DNA of 64,000 nt from CALBPI01 sp039821645 (GCA_039821645.1 JBCBNU010000006.1:1-64000), one strand, 5' to 3'; shown: positions 1 through 10,071, numbered from the stretch's first letter. Program-made: numbers and translations. Notes: generated from the letters alone by a model not told the origin.

Positions 1-2
1 AG

Positions 3-3000
3 CGGGTGGCGCAGCCGACAACCACGGTCGGTAGTCTGATTGCCTACACCGTGACTGTAGAGAACCTGAGCCCGGTCGCTCTGCCGGGCATTGAGGTGGT
101 GGATTCGTTGCCACCTGGATTCAGCTTCGTCGAGAATTCAGCAACACTCGATGGCAGTCGCGATGGGTTCACGGCGACGGGCCCGCGCCCTGTCGTGTTC
201 GAGGGCATCGAACTAGCGCCGGGTCAATTGCGAACGATTCGCTACCTGTTGCGTGTCGGGGCCGGAGTAACGGCGGGCGACTACATTAATACGGCTGAGC
301 CGACTTTAAGCGGCGGACCGATCGGTAACGAAGACACCGCAATGGTGCAAGTCATCGCCGATCCGGATTTCGAAGAGACAACGATCATCGGTAAGGTCTG
401 GCACGATCGAGATGGCGATGGTTGGCAGGATAGCGCTAATGCGACCGGACTGGTTCTCAGTGGCGGGCCATTCGGCGACGGTCGTGACATGGGGTCGATC
501 TCAGGCCGCTTGAGTGAGGGTGACAACCTCGATCGGCATCAGGTAGTGGTTAACGTGCCCTACAGCACCGCGCCGATCACATTGGTTTCCGCTGAGGGTA
601 CCGCGGTGACCACCTATGCTGACGGTCGCGTCACCACGAGTCATACAGGCAAGGTTGCCCGCGGATTGAACGCGCAGTCGCTGCGTGTGGTTCGTGAGCG
701 TGTCTTTAACGCGCCGCAAGCAGTCACCCGCGTTGTGACGCGCGCAGAGACGGTCATCGAAGACTCGGTCGTTGATCCGGTTCGATTCGCGTCGGGCAAG
801 GCAGAGATTCCCGCGTCATACATTGAGCAACTACGCGCGGTACTGGACTCGCTCAAAGATCAACGCAACGTGCGACTGACGTTTGTCGGCCATACCGACA
901 ACCAGCGCCTCAGTGAACGGACTGCGGCGATCTACAGCGACAACCAGGGCTTGTCAGAGAGCCGAGCGGATACCGTCGCACGCTTCATTCAGGAAGCGCT
1001 CGATCTTCCGGACAGCGCGATCGAAACAGCCGGGCGTGGCGATTCCCAGCCGGTGGCGACCAATGCAACGCCTGAGGGTATGGCACTGAACCGGCGCGTA
1101 GAGATCGGCGTAATTTACGAGCGCGATGAGCGCATCGATTATGAAGTCACGGAGATGGGTGAGCCGGAACCGACGGATCAGATGCGCGTGACGATCGTTA
1201 ATGATGGATTACAAGAGCCTGGTATCGCCGGCGTACGTCTCGCTACTGTTGAAGGGCTTGTGATCGAAACCGACGCCGAGGGCCGTTATCACATCGCAGC
1301 AGTTGATGGCGGATTCATGGAGCGCGGCCGTAACTTTATTGTGAAAGTCGATCCAACGACGCTACCGCGCGACAGTCAGTTCACAACGGAAAACCCGCGC
1401 GTGAAACGCATCACCCAGGGTCTCTTGAATCAATTCGATTTCGGGGTTCGTATGCCCCAATTGCGAGCCACGCAGCCAGAGCTCACTACCTTTGAGTTTT
1501 CTCCGATGTTCTTCGAGGCGGGCGGGACTGCTGTACGTGACGACTATCGCTTCCTGATTGCCGATTTGATCCGTCTACTCAACGAATCTGGCGGCGGCCG
1601 AGTCGTGGTTCTCTCCGACTTTGATCAAGCCGGGCGCAAGCTGGCATCGCAGCGTGGCCGAGCGTTGATGAATATGTTGCGTGAGAATCTGCCCGAGTCC
1701 GTGTGGCGTAACACTGAGGTCTTCGTGATGGCAACGAATAACCAGACAGGCGCAACGCGAAAATCGCAAGGTTGGGGTAGCCGTGTAGGCAGCGCTCTTC
1801 TCAGTCTGTTCGTTTCAACCGTTTACGCTGATGATTGCACGCTTCAGGACTGTACCGAGAACGGTCAGATGATCGCGCGAACCGAGTCCTTGCAGTGGCA
1901 CGATCCGTCCTCCGAAGCGGCACCACCACATCCTACGGACGGTCGTTTCCGAGTCGGACTGCCGGGTGGCGGGGTGATCTGGACCACAGAAGATGCCGGC
2001 ACGATGCAGGCCCGACTGTCAATTGCTGGACCGCGCTATGTGGCCGCCGCGGAGTCGCCCGGTTCCGTCGCTTTCGTTGGTTACAGCAACTACGCCGCCT
2101 TTGTAGATAACTTCGAGTTACGAGTTTATCGGGATACGGATGCCGATCGTGTTGCTCCCATCGCGGTGTTGTCGCCAGAGTCGGCACCAGAAACGTTTAC
2201 GGCCTTCGTCAACTTCACATGGACGCCGCCCCCGGGTTTGCTCATTCCAGGAACACAATTTGCGTACGAGCTGGTGGCGAGCAGCGGCGAGCAGCGCGAT
2301 CGAACGCAGGAAGGTCTGGTGCGGGTGGTGACGATGGATGAATACCTCGATCTCGAGGCAGAGCAGTCGAAGCGTTATCTGAAACAGCTCGAGTCAACGC
2401 AATCTCCTGCCGTACGCATCAGTGAAGCACTCAATGTGCCGGATCACGAAGCCAACCGTCTATTGAATGCGACCTATGGGCGGTCGGCCTTGGCAAGACA
2501 GAATATTGTATTGCACGGTGCGCGTGTGCGCTTGCAAGGACATGACTTCCCGGAAAATCATGCTGTGCTAGTAAACGGACAATGGTTGCCGATTGACACG
2601 GAAGGTAAGTTTGCAGCGGAGTATCTGCTGCCGATTGGCGATAGTTGGGCACGATTGGGCGTCGAGATGGCTGGCGGCGATGTCTGGCTGAAAGACATTC
2701 CCGTCACCGTGACGGGTGAGCACACATTCCTGGTTGCCTTAGCCGACCTCACCGCGGCGTCAAATGATTTGTCGGGCTCGCTCGAGCCGTTGTCTGCCAA
2801 CGATCGCTACGCCGAAGACACACTTATCGAGGGGCGGTTGGCTTACTACCTCAAGGCGAAGATCAAGGGTAAGTACTTGCTAACGAGTCAGCTCGACAGT
2901 CGGGAAGAGCAGCTCGACGACATTCTCGGCAATCTCGATCAACGTGACCCACGTGCGTTGTTCCGGCGGATCGATCCTGATCGGTACTACCCGGTTTATG

Positions 3001-5426
3001 GTGATGACTCGACGACCATCAACGACACCAACAGCCAAGGCCGGCTTTATCTCCGACTTGAGTGGGATAAGAGTGAGGTTATCTGGGGTAACTTCCAGAC
3101 CGAGGTCGATGATAGCGAGTTCATTCAGTACCGCCGCACCTTGTATGGCGCGCAGCTGGACTGGCGCAGTGTCGCAACGACGGAGCAAGATGAAACCAGG
3201 ACCCGAGTGAGCCTGTTCGGTTCGGAGGCCCAAACGGTGCTCGGACATAGCGAGTTTCTGGGCACGGGTGGCAGTCTTTACTACCTGCGCCATCTCGACG
3301 TAGTGCCTGGGTCCGATCAGGTTCGGATCGAGTTTCGTGACGCCGATACCAATCGGGTGGTGAATGTGGTGGATCTGGTGCGCGGTCGCGACTACGAAAT
3401 CGATGAGCTTCAGGGTCGGTTGATTCTGAGTGAGCCGCTGCTGCAGATCGCCCAGCAATCGGCGCCGTCGATAGTTCGCGATGGTCCGTTGGACGGTAAT
3501 TTGGCGATCCTCGTGGCGGACTATGAATATCTGCCAGTCGGGTTCGATGCCGATGAAATTGCGGCCGGCGTCAGAGGTAAACACTGGTTCGGAGATCACG
3601 TATCCGTCGGCGGCAGCTATATCAGCGAGGGTCGAGGTGACGAGGACTATTCACTGGCCGGCGTCGATGTTGCGGTTACTGACGGTGAAGGCAGCTATCT
3701 CAAGGTCGAGGCAGCGAGCAGCGAGGCAACACAAACCGAACGGTTCTTCTCGACCGATGGTGGTTTGAGTTTCGGTACATTGAACGCCAATTCGACGCAG
3801 AACCGTGCGGGTGATGCTATCGGGATCGAGGGGCGTATCAATCTGCAAAACCGGGGGCTTACAGATACTCCGAGTACGATCGCTGCCTGGTGGCGCCGGA
3901 CGGATGATCAGTTCTCGATCGCCCGACGCGATGATGGTGTCGACATCTACGAGCTTGGAGTTGAGTGGCTGTACGACTGGTCGGATCGGGGTCGACTGGC
4001 GCTGCGCGCGAGTACTGTCGAGCGCGAATCACAAACCGAACAAGCCGACATCATGTTACAGGCTGGTCGAGGTATCGGTGAACGTGGCACCTTGTCGGGC
4101 GAGATTCGCCAACTGTCGCAGGAATCGCTTGCGCCGGGAGGTATCTCTGTCGACGCAACGCTCGCCGCAGCGCGTTACGCGCACCGTATCGGGAGCCGCG
4201 CGGAAGTCTATACCATCGGTCAATTCACCCTCGATAACGATGGCGGAGACTATGACAACAACGATTTGCTGTCGGCGGGGATGACCTACTCGATTACTGA
4301 GCGCACCTCGCTTTTGGCCGAAGCGAACACCGGTCACCGCGGCGATGGGGCGACGGTCACATTGTCGCACGATGTGTCCGGCGACCATACGGTTTACGGC
4401 ACGTTCACGCATTCGACGGATACAACGGATAATCCGCTCGGTGGGTTACCAGCAACAGGAAACGGACGCGATCGTTTGCTGCCCGGTAATACGCTCGCGC
4501 TGGGACACCGTTCGCGCATTTCCAACCAACTGGATGTGTTCAATGAGACTACAGCCGCTGACACGCGCGGACCGGTAAGCCTCGGTCATGTATTTGGATT
4601 GAACTGGAACGCGCCTGGTGGATTCCGCCTGGGGCTGACGCTCCAGCGCAGCGACGTCAACGCTGACTTGGGCGTGGTGGATCGCGAAGCGATTACTTTG
4701 TCGGGTGGGTACCGATCTTCGCGATTAAATTGGACCAGCCGAATCGAGCTGCGTGATGATCAAGCGGCGTTTTCAGCGGACAGTGTGCATCAGTGGGCTA
4801 GTATTAACCGCCTTGACTGGAAATTATCGGACAGCTTCCGAATGCTTACTCGCTTTAACTACGCCGACACCGAGGACGACGGTAACTTCCAGGATGATGC
4901 GAAGCTGGTCGAAGGTGGTCTGGGTCTTGCGTACCGACCTGTTGATGACAATCGTCTGAATTGGCTTGCGAAGTACACCTATCTCTACGATCTCACGAGC
5001 AGCGCGCAGGCGGACTTGTTCGGATCGTTGGGTTCACGCACCGACCAACGTTCGCATATTGTGAGTGTCGAAGGCATCAAGCGCTTTGGTCCCAAGTGGA
5101 GTCTCGGCGGCAAGGTCGCGCAGCGAGTGTCCGAGCTCCGCCTCGACCGCTCAACAGGTCAGTGGTTCGACTCCACCACGAATTTCGCCGCGCTGCGAGT
5201 TCGGTATCACTTGATCCGTGACTGGGACGCCATGGCCGAGTATCGTCGGCTGGAGGTCGAAGAGGCCGACAATGCGCGCACTGGATGGCTGATCGGCGTC
5301 GATCGCCATATCGGAGAGCATATGAAAGTCGGCGTTGGCTATAACTTCACCGATTTCTCAGATGATCTGACGCAGCTCGATTTTGAGTTTGATGGATTTT
5401 TCCTGAACGTACTCGGCAAGTACTAG
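3..5426 (+). CDS. Large OmpA/DUF11-family outer-membrane protein (5' end cut)
   Basis: The frame is open to the window edge; the first in-frame GTG is at 6, but the protein probably starts upstream. About 1806 residues are visible. Residues 1-120 resemble a DUF11-type repeat (a VTVEN...VVDSLPPGF pattern), followed by an SdrD-like stretch (GKVWHDRDGDG). Near 255-375 is an OmpA-like peptidoglycan-binding domain with the HTDN and SRAD residues. A carboxypeptidase-regulatory-like fold follows near 395-480, and a second OmpA-like unit (SDFD...SQRGRAL) near 495-575. The C-terminal half is rich in alternating Tyr/Trp/Arg strands and ends in an aromatic residue, so I infer an outer-membrane beta-barrel. 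Its role is unknown; cell-envelope anchoring or adhesion is plausible. A DUF427 gene follows after 23 bp. Confidence 0.75.
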   Translation, partial: RVAQPTTTVGSLIAYTVTVENLSPVALPGIEVVDSLPPGFSFVENSATLDGSRDGFTATGPRPVVFEGIELAPGQLRTIRYLLRVGAGVTAGDYINTAEPTLSGGPIGNEDTAMVQVIADPDFEETTIIGKVWHDRDGDGWQDSANATGLVLSGGPFGDGRDMGSISGRLSEGDNLDRHQVVVNVPYSTAPITLVSAEGTAVTTYADGRVTTSHTGKVARGLNAQSLRVVRERVFNAPQAVTRVVTRAETVIEDSVVDPVRFASGKAEIPASYIEQLRAVLDSLKDQRNVRLTFVGHTDNQRLSERTAAIYSDNQGLSESRADTVARFIQEALDLPDSAIETAGRGDSQPVATNATPEGMALNRRVEIGVIYERDERIDYEVTEMGEPEPTDQMRVTIVNDGLQEPGIAGVRLATVEGLVIETDAEGRYHIAAVDGGFMERGRNFIVKVDPTTLPRDSQFTTENPRVKRITQGLLNQFDFGVRMPQLRATQPELTTFEFSPMFFEAGGTAVRDDYRFLIADLIRLLNESGGGRVVVLSDFDQAGRKLASQRGRALMNMLRENLPESVWRNTEVFVMATNNQTGATRKSQGWGSRVGSALLSLFVSTVYADDCTLQDCTENGQMIARTESLQWHDPSSEAAPPHPTDGRFRVGLPGGGVIWTTEDAGTMQARLSIAGPRYVAAAESPGSVAFVGYSNYAAFVDNFELRVYRDTDADRVAPIAVLSPESAPETFTAFVNFTWTPPPGLLIPGTQFAYELVASSGEQRDRTQEGLVRVVTMDEYLDLEAEQSKRYLKQLESTQSPAVRISEALNVPDHEANRLLNATYGRSALARQNIVLHGARVRLQGHDFPENHAVLVNGQWLPIDTEGKFAAEYLLPIGDSWARLGVEMAGGDVWLKDIPVTVTGEHTFLVALADLTAASNDLSGSLEPLSANDRYAEDTLIEGRLAYYLKAKIKGKYLLTSQLDSREEQLDDILGNLDQRDPRALFRRIDPDRYYPVYGDDSTTINDTNSQGRLYLRLEWDKSEVIWGNFQTEVDDSEFIQYRRTLYGAQLDWRSVATTEQDETRTRVSLFGSEAQTVLGHSEFLGTGGSLYYLRHLDVVPGSDQVRIEFRDADTNRVVNVVDLVRGRDYEIDELQGRLILSEPLLQIAQQSAPSIVRDGPLDGNLAILVADYEYLPVGFDADEIAAGVRGKHWFGDHVSVGGSYISEGRGDEDYSLAGVDVAVTDGEGSYLKVEAASSEATQTERFFSTDGGLSFGTLNANSTQNRAGDAIGIEGRINLQNRGLTDTPSTIAAWWRRTDDQFSIARRDDGVDIYELGVEWLYDWSDRGRLALRASTVERESQTEQADIMLQAGRGIGERGTLSGEIRQLSQESLAPGGISVDATLAAARYAHRIGSRAEVYTIGQFTLDNDGGDYDNNDLLSAGMTYSITERTSLLAEANTGHRGDGATVTLSHDVSGDHTVYGTFTHSTDTTDNPLGGLPATGNGRDRLLPGNTLALGHRSRISNQLDVFNETTAADTRGPVSLGHVFGLNWNAPGGFRLGLTLQRSDVNADLGVVDREAITLSGGYRSSRLNWTSRIELRDDQAAFSADSVHQWASINRLDWKLSDSFRMLTRFNYADTEDDGNFQDDAKLVEGGLGLAYRPVDDNRLNWLAKYTYLYDLTSSAQADLFGSLGSRTDQRSHIVSVEGIKRFGPKWSLGGKVAQRVSELRLDRSTGQWFDSTTNFAALRVRYHLIRDWDAMAEYRRLEVEEADNARTGWLIGVDRHIGEHMKVGVGYNFTDFSDDLTQLDFEFDGFFLNVLGKY

Positions 5427-5449
5427 AGGTCGCAAGAAAGGAGTCACAC

Positions 5450-5731
5450 ATGAAAGCAGAATGGCAGGGCACCGTCATTGCCGAGTCTGATGACACAGTT
5501 GTCGTTGAAGGCAATCATTACTTCCCGGCAGACTCGCTCAAGCGAGAGTTTTTTGAAGGCAGCGCAACGACTTCTCATTGCCCTTGGAAGGGTGATGCGA
5601 GCTATTACTCGGTGGTGGTCGGCGAGGCGAAGAATGCTGATGCGGCCTGGTATTATCCGGAACCGAAAGCAGCCGCCGAGAACATTCGAGGCCGTGTGGC
5701 GTTCTGGAAAGGCGTTACGGTCAGCGGTTGA
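5450..5731 (+). CDS. DUF427 domain protein
   Basis: A 93-residue protein matching the DUF427 family: a small beta-rich fold with the typical order VVEGNHYFP, then SxxHCPWKGxAxYYSV, then WYYPEPKxAAExIRGRVAFW. The ATG at 5450 has a good ribosome-binding site (AGAAAGGAG). The biochemical role of DUF427 is not established. It follows the giant OmpA-like gene closely and faces copB on the other strand with only 9 bp between stop codons. Confidence 0.85.
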   Translation: MKAEWQGTVIAESDDTVVVEGNHYFPADSLKREFFEGSATTSHCPWKGDASYYSVVVGEAKNADAAWYYPEPKAAAENIRGRVAFWKGVTVSG

Positions 5732-5740
5732 GGTATCAGC

Positions 5741-6526
5741 TCAAAACCACGCTCTGAGACCAATGAGGAACCGCAACTCATCGGCGTCTGCACCAGTGGC
5801 ACTGATCTGATCTCGAGTGCCTCCAAGTGTCGTCTGCCACTCAACGCCGAGGTAAGGGGCGAACTCGCGGCGCACCGCATAGCGTAACCGCAGGCCTGCA
5901 TCGAGGTGAGTGATTCCGGAACCGAGACCGCGTTCTCGAATCTCCTGTGCAGCGGCATTCAATTCCAGCCTGGGCTGCAATATCCAGCGCTGAGTGATTA
6001 AAAGCTCGTATTCGGCTTCCAGCCGCACGGTCAGATCGCCTTCCTCGCTCAGAAAACCGGAGGCGTCGATCTCAAACCAATACGGTGCCAATCCATTTAT
6101 AGCGATCACCGCGTGATTGAGGCCATCCGGTTCCACGTCGTGTCTTACGCCACCTTGAATGTTCCAGAATGGTGCAATCGCACGAGAGTAGAGTGCTTGA
6201 ATCTCTGCCTCGTTCTCACCCGATTCCAACTCACCTTCGGATTTGAACCAGAGCTTGTGGATGTCACCGCCAAAGTTTGCCTGACCGTTCCAGCTCAGAG
6301 TTTCATCTGAGCCGCCCTGATGCTCTAGTTGGTTGACCAGCACAAACCAGAACTGCTGTCCGCCATTTTCGGAGAGTACACGGGCACGGGGGCCAGCCAT
6401 TGCCTCGGCTCCAAAGACTGCATCGGCTTGGTTCCAAGGAGACGTCGAGGGTGCCTCCTGGGCAAAAAGAGCGGATGCCGTGATACCCAGGATCGCCGCC
6501 ACAAACCGGGACGTTAGAATGGGCAT
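5741..6526 (-). CDS. copB: Copper resistance protein B (outer membrane)
   Basis: A 261-residue CopB/PcoB-family protein with an N-terminal signal peptide (hydrophobic residues 7-22, cleavage expected after FAQ). The family features are seen: FWFVLVNQLEHQ, a charged KLWFKSEGE strand, and a C-terminal beta-barrel ending in LIGLRAWF. CopB works with the periplasmic oxidase CopA in copper tolerance and is thought to sit in the outer membrane. It starts 2 bp after the copA stop, so the two genes form one unit. The Met/His-rich N-terminal repeats found in many CopB proteins are absent here. Confidence 0.88.
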   Translation of the reverse strand: MPILTSRFVAAILGITASALFAQEAPSTSPWNQADAVFGAEAMAGPRARVLSENGGQQFWFVLVNQLEHQGGSDETLSWNGQANFGGDIHKLWFKSEGELESGENEAEIQALYSRAIAPFWNIQGGVRHDVEPDGLNHAVIAINGLAPYWFEIDASGFLSEEGDLTVRLEAEYELLITQRWILQPRLELNAAAQEIRERGLGSGITHLDAGLRLRYAVRREFAPYLGVEWQTTLGGTRDQISATGADADELRFLIGLRAWF

Positions 6527-6528
6527 AC

Positions 6529-8313
6529 CTAGGCGCCGTGGTGGTGGCTATGGTCCTCTGTAGTCGATTCCATGGAGTGCTGAGGCATGACACTGACCAC
6601 CTGCATCATGCCCGCGTGCATGTGATAGAGAAGATGGCAATGGAACGCCCAGTCGCCAACGTGCTCGGCTGTGATATCCACGGAGAGTTTCTCGGCGGGC
6701 TTCACAATGACCGTGTGTTTTCGAGGCTTGTGCATGCCGGCGCCGTTGTCGATCTCGAAGAACATCCCGTGGAGGTGGATCGGGTGGGGCATCATCGTGT
6801 CATTGATCAGCGTCAGGCGCACCCGCTCGCCCTCATCAAAACGAATCGCTTCTGTCACTTCAGAGAATTTCACTCCGTCAAACGACCACATGTAACGTTC
6901 CATGTTGGAGGTCAGATGAAGTACGACCTCTCGCTCGGGGGTTCGACGGTCAGGATTTGGCTCAAGGCTCTTCAACTGACTGTAACGAAGTACTCGGTGT
7001 CCGACCGAATCGAGGCCGATACCCGGCTCGTCCAGTCGGCTGACGGGAGATTCGTTCACATTGACAACACCTGGTCCACGGGAGACCTCAGCCTCGGTTC
7101 GAATCGGTTGGACAGCGGGGCCATGCGGGTCGGGCATGTGCATCGCATGGTTTGTCTGATCTTGTATTTGCTCGTCATGGTTCATATGGCCGCGAGCGTC
7201 CATTGCTGATGACGACATTCCGTGGTCGGTATGGCCTTCGTGACCATGCCCCATATCGCGCATGGTCAACATCGGCCGCGGTCGGATGGGCGGAATCGGT
7301 GCACGTAAACCCGCTTCCGAAGCCAACGACGCAATGACCTGACCGGAACGATCAATCGATTCGGCAACAAAAGCGAAAGCGCCGGCTTCGTTCGGGTCAA
7401 CGATCACGTCGTAGGTTTCTGCGACGCCGATTTGCATTTCATCCGTCTCTAGTGGTTGCACGTTCAGGCCGTCCGCTTGCACGACGGTCATTGGCAGTCC
7501 AGGAAGTCGTACATTGAAGATCGTCATCGCAGAGGCGTTGATGATCCTGAGGCGAATGCGCTCACCGGGTTGGTAACGCATGTCGTAGCGATCTTCAGTT
7601 GTATGTCCGTTGATGACGTAGTTGTAGGTCGCTCCTGTTACGTCGGCCACGTCGCGCGGGCTCATCCGCATGGCACCCCACATACCCCCAAGGCCTTTCG
7701 GGTTGCTAGCTGTCGGGCGATTGAAATTCAGGCTCTCTGCATCTTTCTTGAGTTTGAGAAAGAGCTTGTGCGGATGCATGTATGTCCAGTCACTCAACAT
7801 CAACACATACTCTCGGTCATACTCGACAGGGTCCTTGCCTGCCGGATCGATGATGATCGGGCCGTAGTGACCAATCTGTTCCTGTAGCCCGGAATGCGAG
7901 TGGTACCAGTAGGTGCCTGCCTGCTCTAATGGAAACTGATATTTAAACGACTCGCCAGGGGCTATGCCCGGGAAACTGACGCCCGGCACACCATCCATCG
8001 TGAAGGGCAGCAGGATACCGTGCCAGTGGATGGAAGTTTCCACATTGAGTCGATTGCTGACATTGAGTGTGACCTGGTCGCCTTCTCGCCACCGGAGCAA
8101 TGGAGCAGGCACAGTACCATTTACGCCAACGGCTCTCGTTCGTCGACCACCGATATGCACAGGGAACTGGCTAACCGATAAGTCGAACTCGGTACCAGAC
8201 AGCTCTGAAATGCCGAGATTATTTTGCGAGCTGGATCTTGCCCACTGGGGCAACAAGGTCCCAATACCACCTGCAACCAAGGTGGATTTCAAAAGTGTGC
8301 GTCTGTTGATCAT
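6529..8313 (-). CDS. copA: Copper-resistance multicopper oxidase
   Basis: A 594-residue periplasmic multicopper oxidase. I start at 8313 because this Met begins a twin-arginine signal (MINRRTLLKSTL); the frame stays open upstream to 8466 but that part looks non-coding. Copper ligand motifs are all present: HWHGI, YWYHSHSG, HPIHLHG and the C-terminal HCHLLYHMHAGMM. A Met/His-rich segment in the middle (GHGHEGHTDHGMSS and beyond) is typical of CopA and probably binds extra copper. It is co-transcribed with copB. No copRS/cusRS regulator pair is visible nearby. Confidence 0.92.
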   Translation of the reverse strand: MINRRTLLKSTLVAGGIGTLLPQWARSSSQNNLGISELSGTEFDLSVSQFPVHIGGRRTRAVGVNGTVPAPLLRWREGDQVTLNVSNRLNVETSIHWHGILLPFTMDGVPGVSFPGIAPGESFKYQFPLEQAGTYWYHSHSGLQEQIGHYGPIIIDPAGKDPVEYDREYVLMLSDWTYMHPHKLFLKLKKDAESLNFNRPTASNPKGLGGMWGAMRMSPRDVADVTGATYNYVINGHTTEDRYDMRYQPGERIRLRIINASAMTIFNVRLPGLPMTVVQADGLNVQPLETDEMQIGVAETYDVIVDPNEAGAFAFVAESIDRSGQVIASLASEAGLRAPIPPIRPRPMLTMRDMGHGHEGHTDHGMSSSAMDARGHMNHDEQIQDQTNHAMHMPDPHGPAVQPIRTEAEVSRGPGVVNVNESPVSRLDEPGIGLDSVGHRVLRYSQLKSLEPNPDRRTPEREVVLHLTSNMERYMWSFDGVKFSEVTEAIRFDEGERVRLTLINDTMMPHPIHLHGMFFEIDNGAGMHKPRKHTVIVKPAEKLSVDITAEHVGDWAFHCHLLYHMHAGMMQVVSVMPQHSMESTTEDHSHHHGA

Positions 8314-8383
8314 TAGGGAGCCTGGAAACTTCGCGATGAACAATGATACCCGGTCAATGGATTCGCGGGGAAGGAACCCGGTA

Positions 8384-8790
8384 TCACAGTTTCTCAGCAG
8401 GACGGTGCGCTTCCATGATGTTCTGGAAGGTCTGAAGTTGCGTACAGGGATCCCGGACGAGTTCAACGCTTAGCGTGTCTGAGAGCCAGGGGAGCACGTC
8501 CCGACACCGGCCACCAAGGTCGCCATAGAACATAATATGATCACCGGCGTTTTCCACTTCGATGAATGAGATCACGTCTGAGCGCTCGGCCACCTTCATT
8601 GTTTCGGATGCTGGTACTAGCTGATCACGACTGCTGGCAAGCAATAGCGTCGAGCAGCCGCTGTTCACTGACAAACAGTTTTGCCCACCAGGGCGCCCAT
8701 CGTCGGAAGCGCGGAATGATCTCCCTGGGATAATCGTAGGGTGAAATCCCAGACGAATCCGGTGCAGCCACCTAGACCAAAGGACGCAAT
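8384..8790 (-). pseudogene. Decayed alpha/beta hydrolase remnant
   Basis: The last 95 codons before the stop at 8384 read like the C-terminal part of an alpha/beta hydrolase: TLLLASSRDQLVPASET, the acid-residue loop, then VENAGDHIMFYGDL holding the catalytic His. Just upstream (about 8650-8780) this frame stops making sense, while another minus frame gives a Trp-rich lid-like stretch (APDSSGISPYDYPREII, RRWAPWWAKLF) that runs into a stop. That frame also has an in-frame TAG near 8775. I infer a gene broken by at least one frameshift and one stop, with the N-terminal nucleophile region lost. A sequencing error could cause the frameshift but not all of the loss. The rest of 8314-8866 shows nothing else. 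Confidence 0.5.
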
Positions 8791-8866
8791 GAAGGCGAGA
8801 GTCCTTAGTACGCTTCCTTTCGACACGGTATGCTTCACCTGAACATGACCCGACCCGAAACCTAGC

Positions 8867-10015
8867 ATGTCGTTTGACTGGCGCACCACAATTCTCCTGG
8901 TCCTCGTGGCGCCGCTGTTGCCTATTGGCATCACGTTGCTTCAACGGTCGGTTGAACGCCGGGCAGCCATCTTCCTGAGTCTTTGGCTGTTGGCCTGGGC
9001 GCTGCTCGTCACACCCTCCATCATCGGGTTCGCGGGTGCATACCAGTTGTTTCCATGGCTGACTTTCGCGCCATTCGATACAGAGCTGTGGCTCGGCCCC
9101 TTGATCTATCTGTACACCCTGTCACTTACCCGGCGTGAACTCCCTAAACGGTGGAAACTCTGGCTGGTTCCCGGCGCCATTCAAACGACGTATTACACGC
9201 TGTGCTTTGTACTTCTCGGAAGCGCCGAGAATAAGTTCGCGTACAACGATGCGTTTCATTATCCGTACGTGATTCCCGTCGAATCACTGCTCGCCGTGGG
9301 ACTCGGCATAGCCGGCGTATACCGTAGCTGGCAAGAGTCGACGCGCTATCGTGACTGGCTCCGCTCCAGCCATTCCTCGATGCGCGATTTCGACTTGTCT
9401 TCGCTCCGAGTCTTTCTAGCCACGATGGTCGGTCTTATCGGGTTGTTCGCGGCGGCTGAGAGTTTCCAGCTGCTGGCGGGACGCTTCAGCTACAACACGG
9501 TGGCGATCATCCAAATGGGGGTTGGTGCGGCAGTGCTGTGGCTTACTATCGAGTCGTTGACGGAAGTGGATCGCGCGTATCCAAAGAAAACGGCAACGCC
9601 GGCAGACAAGCCGGAGCAATCGGTGCCGGAGCCGCGGGTATCCAACCTGTCGCCCGATCTCCTGCAAAGCCGAATCCGGGAAAGCGGCTGGCACCGAGAC
9701 TCCGGTCTCAGTATTCGGCGTCTCGCGCGCCATCTGGGTACTAACGAATCAACGCTCTCCGCGTCGATCAATGCTGTGCCGGAGATGAACTTCAATGGCT
9801 TTATCAATGGCCTGCGCCTCGCGGAAGTGTGTGAACGATTGCTGGATCAAAGCGAACAACGGACCGTCCTGGAGCTGGCGTTCGACGCTGGATTCGGATC
9901 CAAGGCGACGTTTAATCGTTGCTTTCGCGAGCAGGTTGGAATGACGCCGACCCAGTGGAAGTCTCGGGGCCAGACGTCTCAAATCCCCGATTTGTTTGAC
10001 TTTTCTGGAAGTTGA
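8867..10015 (+). CDS. Membrane-anchored AraC-family regulator
   Basis: A 382-residue protein. About 235 N-terminal residues hold six to seven hydrophobic segments (for example TTILLVLVAPLLPIGITLL and FLATMVGLIGLFAAAESF). They are followed by a polar linker and an AraC-type double helix-turn-helix at about 275-365 (LSIRRLARHLGTNESTLS; VLELAFDAGFGSKATFNRCFRE). This architecture is known for regulators that sense a signal at the membrane through a 7TM-like domain. The ligand cannot be told from the sequence. It diverges from the decayed hydrolase and lies 56 bp upstream of an S41 peptidase, a possible target. Confidence 0.82.
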   Translation: MSFDWRTTILLVLVAPLLPIGITLLQRSVERRAAIFLSLWLLAWALLVTPSIIGFAGAYQLFPWLTFAPFDTELWLGPLIYLYTLSLTRRELPKRWKLWLVPGAIQTTYYTLCFVLLGSAENKFAYNDAFHYPYVIPVESLLAVGLGIAGVYRSWQESTRYRDWLRSSHSSMRDFDLSSLRVFLATMVGLIGLFAAAESFQLLAGRFSYNTVAIIQMGVGAAVLWLTIESLTEVDRAYPKKTATPADKPEQSVPEPRVSNLSPDLLQSRIRESGWHRDSGLSIRRLARHLGTNESTLSASINAVPEMNFNGFINGLRLAEVCERLLDQSEQRTVLELAFDAGFGSKATFNRCFREQVGMTPTQWKSRGQTSQIPDLFDFSGS

Positions 10016-10071
10016 GACGCTGGGATCAGATGAGATCGCTAGTTTGGGCTCCTCAATTTGAGGAGGTCCCC

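Noticed and set aside
2880..3599. 239-codon open frame opposite the giant OmpA-like gene
   Set aside because: Antisense shadow; the plus-strand frame is continuous and protein-like.
6538..7209. 223-codon open frame opposite copA
   Set aside because: Antisense to the copper-ligand motifs of copA; the His/Val-rich product has no family features.
8665..8934. 89-codon minus-strand frame overlapping the AraC start
   Set aside because: Its start lies inside the AraC coding region and its protein sequence fits no family; a different frame of the same stretch gives the better hydrolase-like reading.
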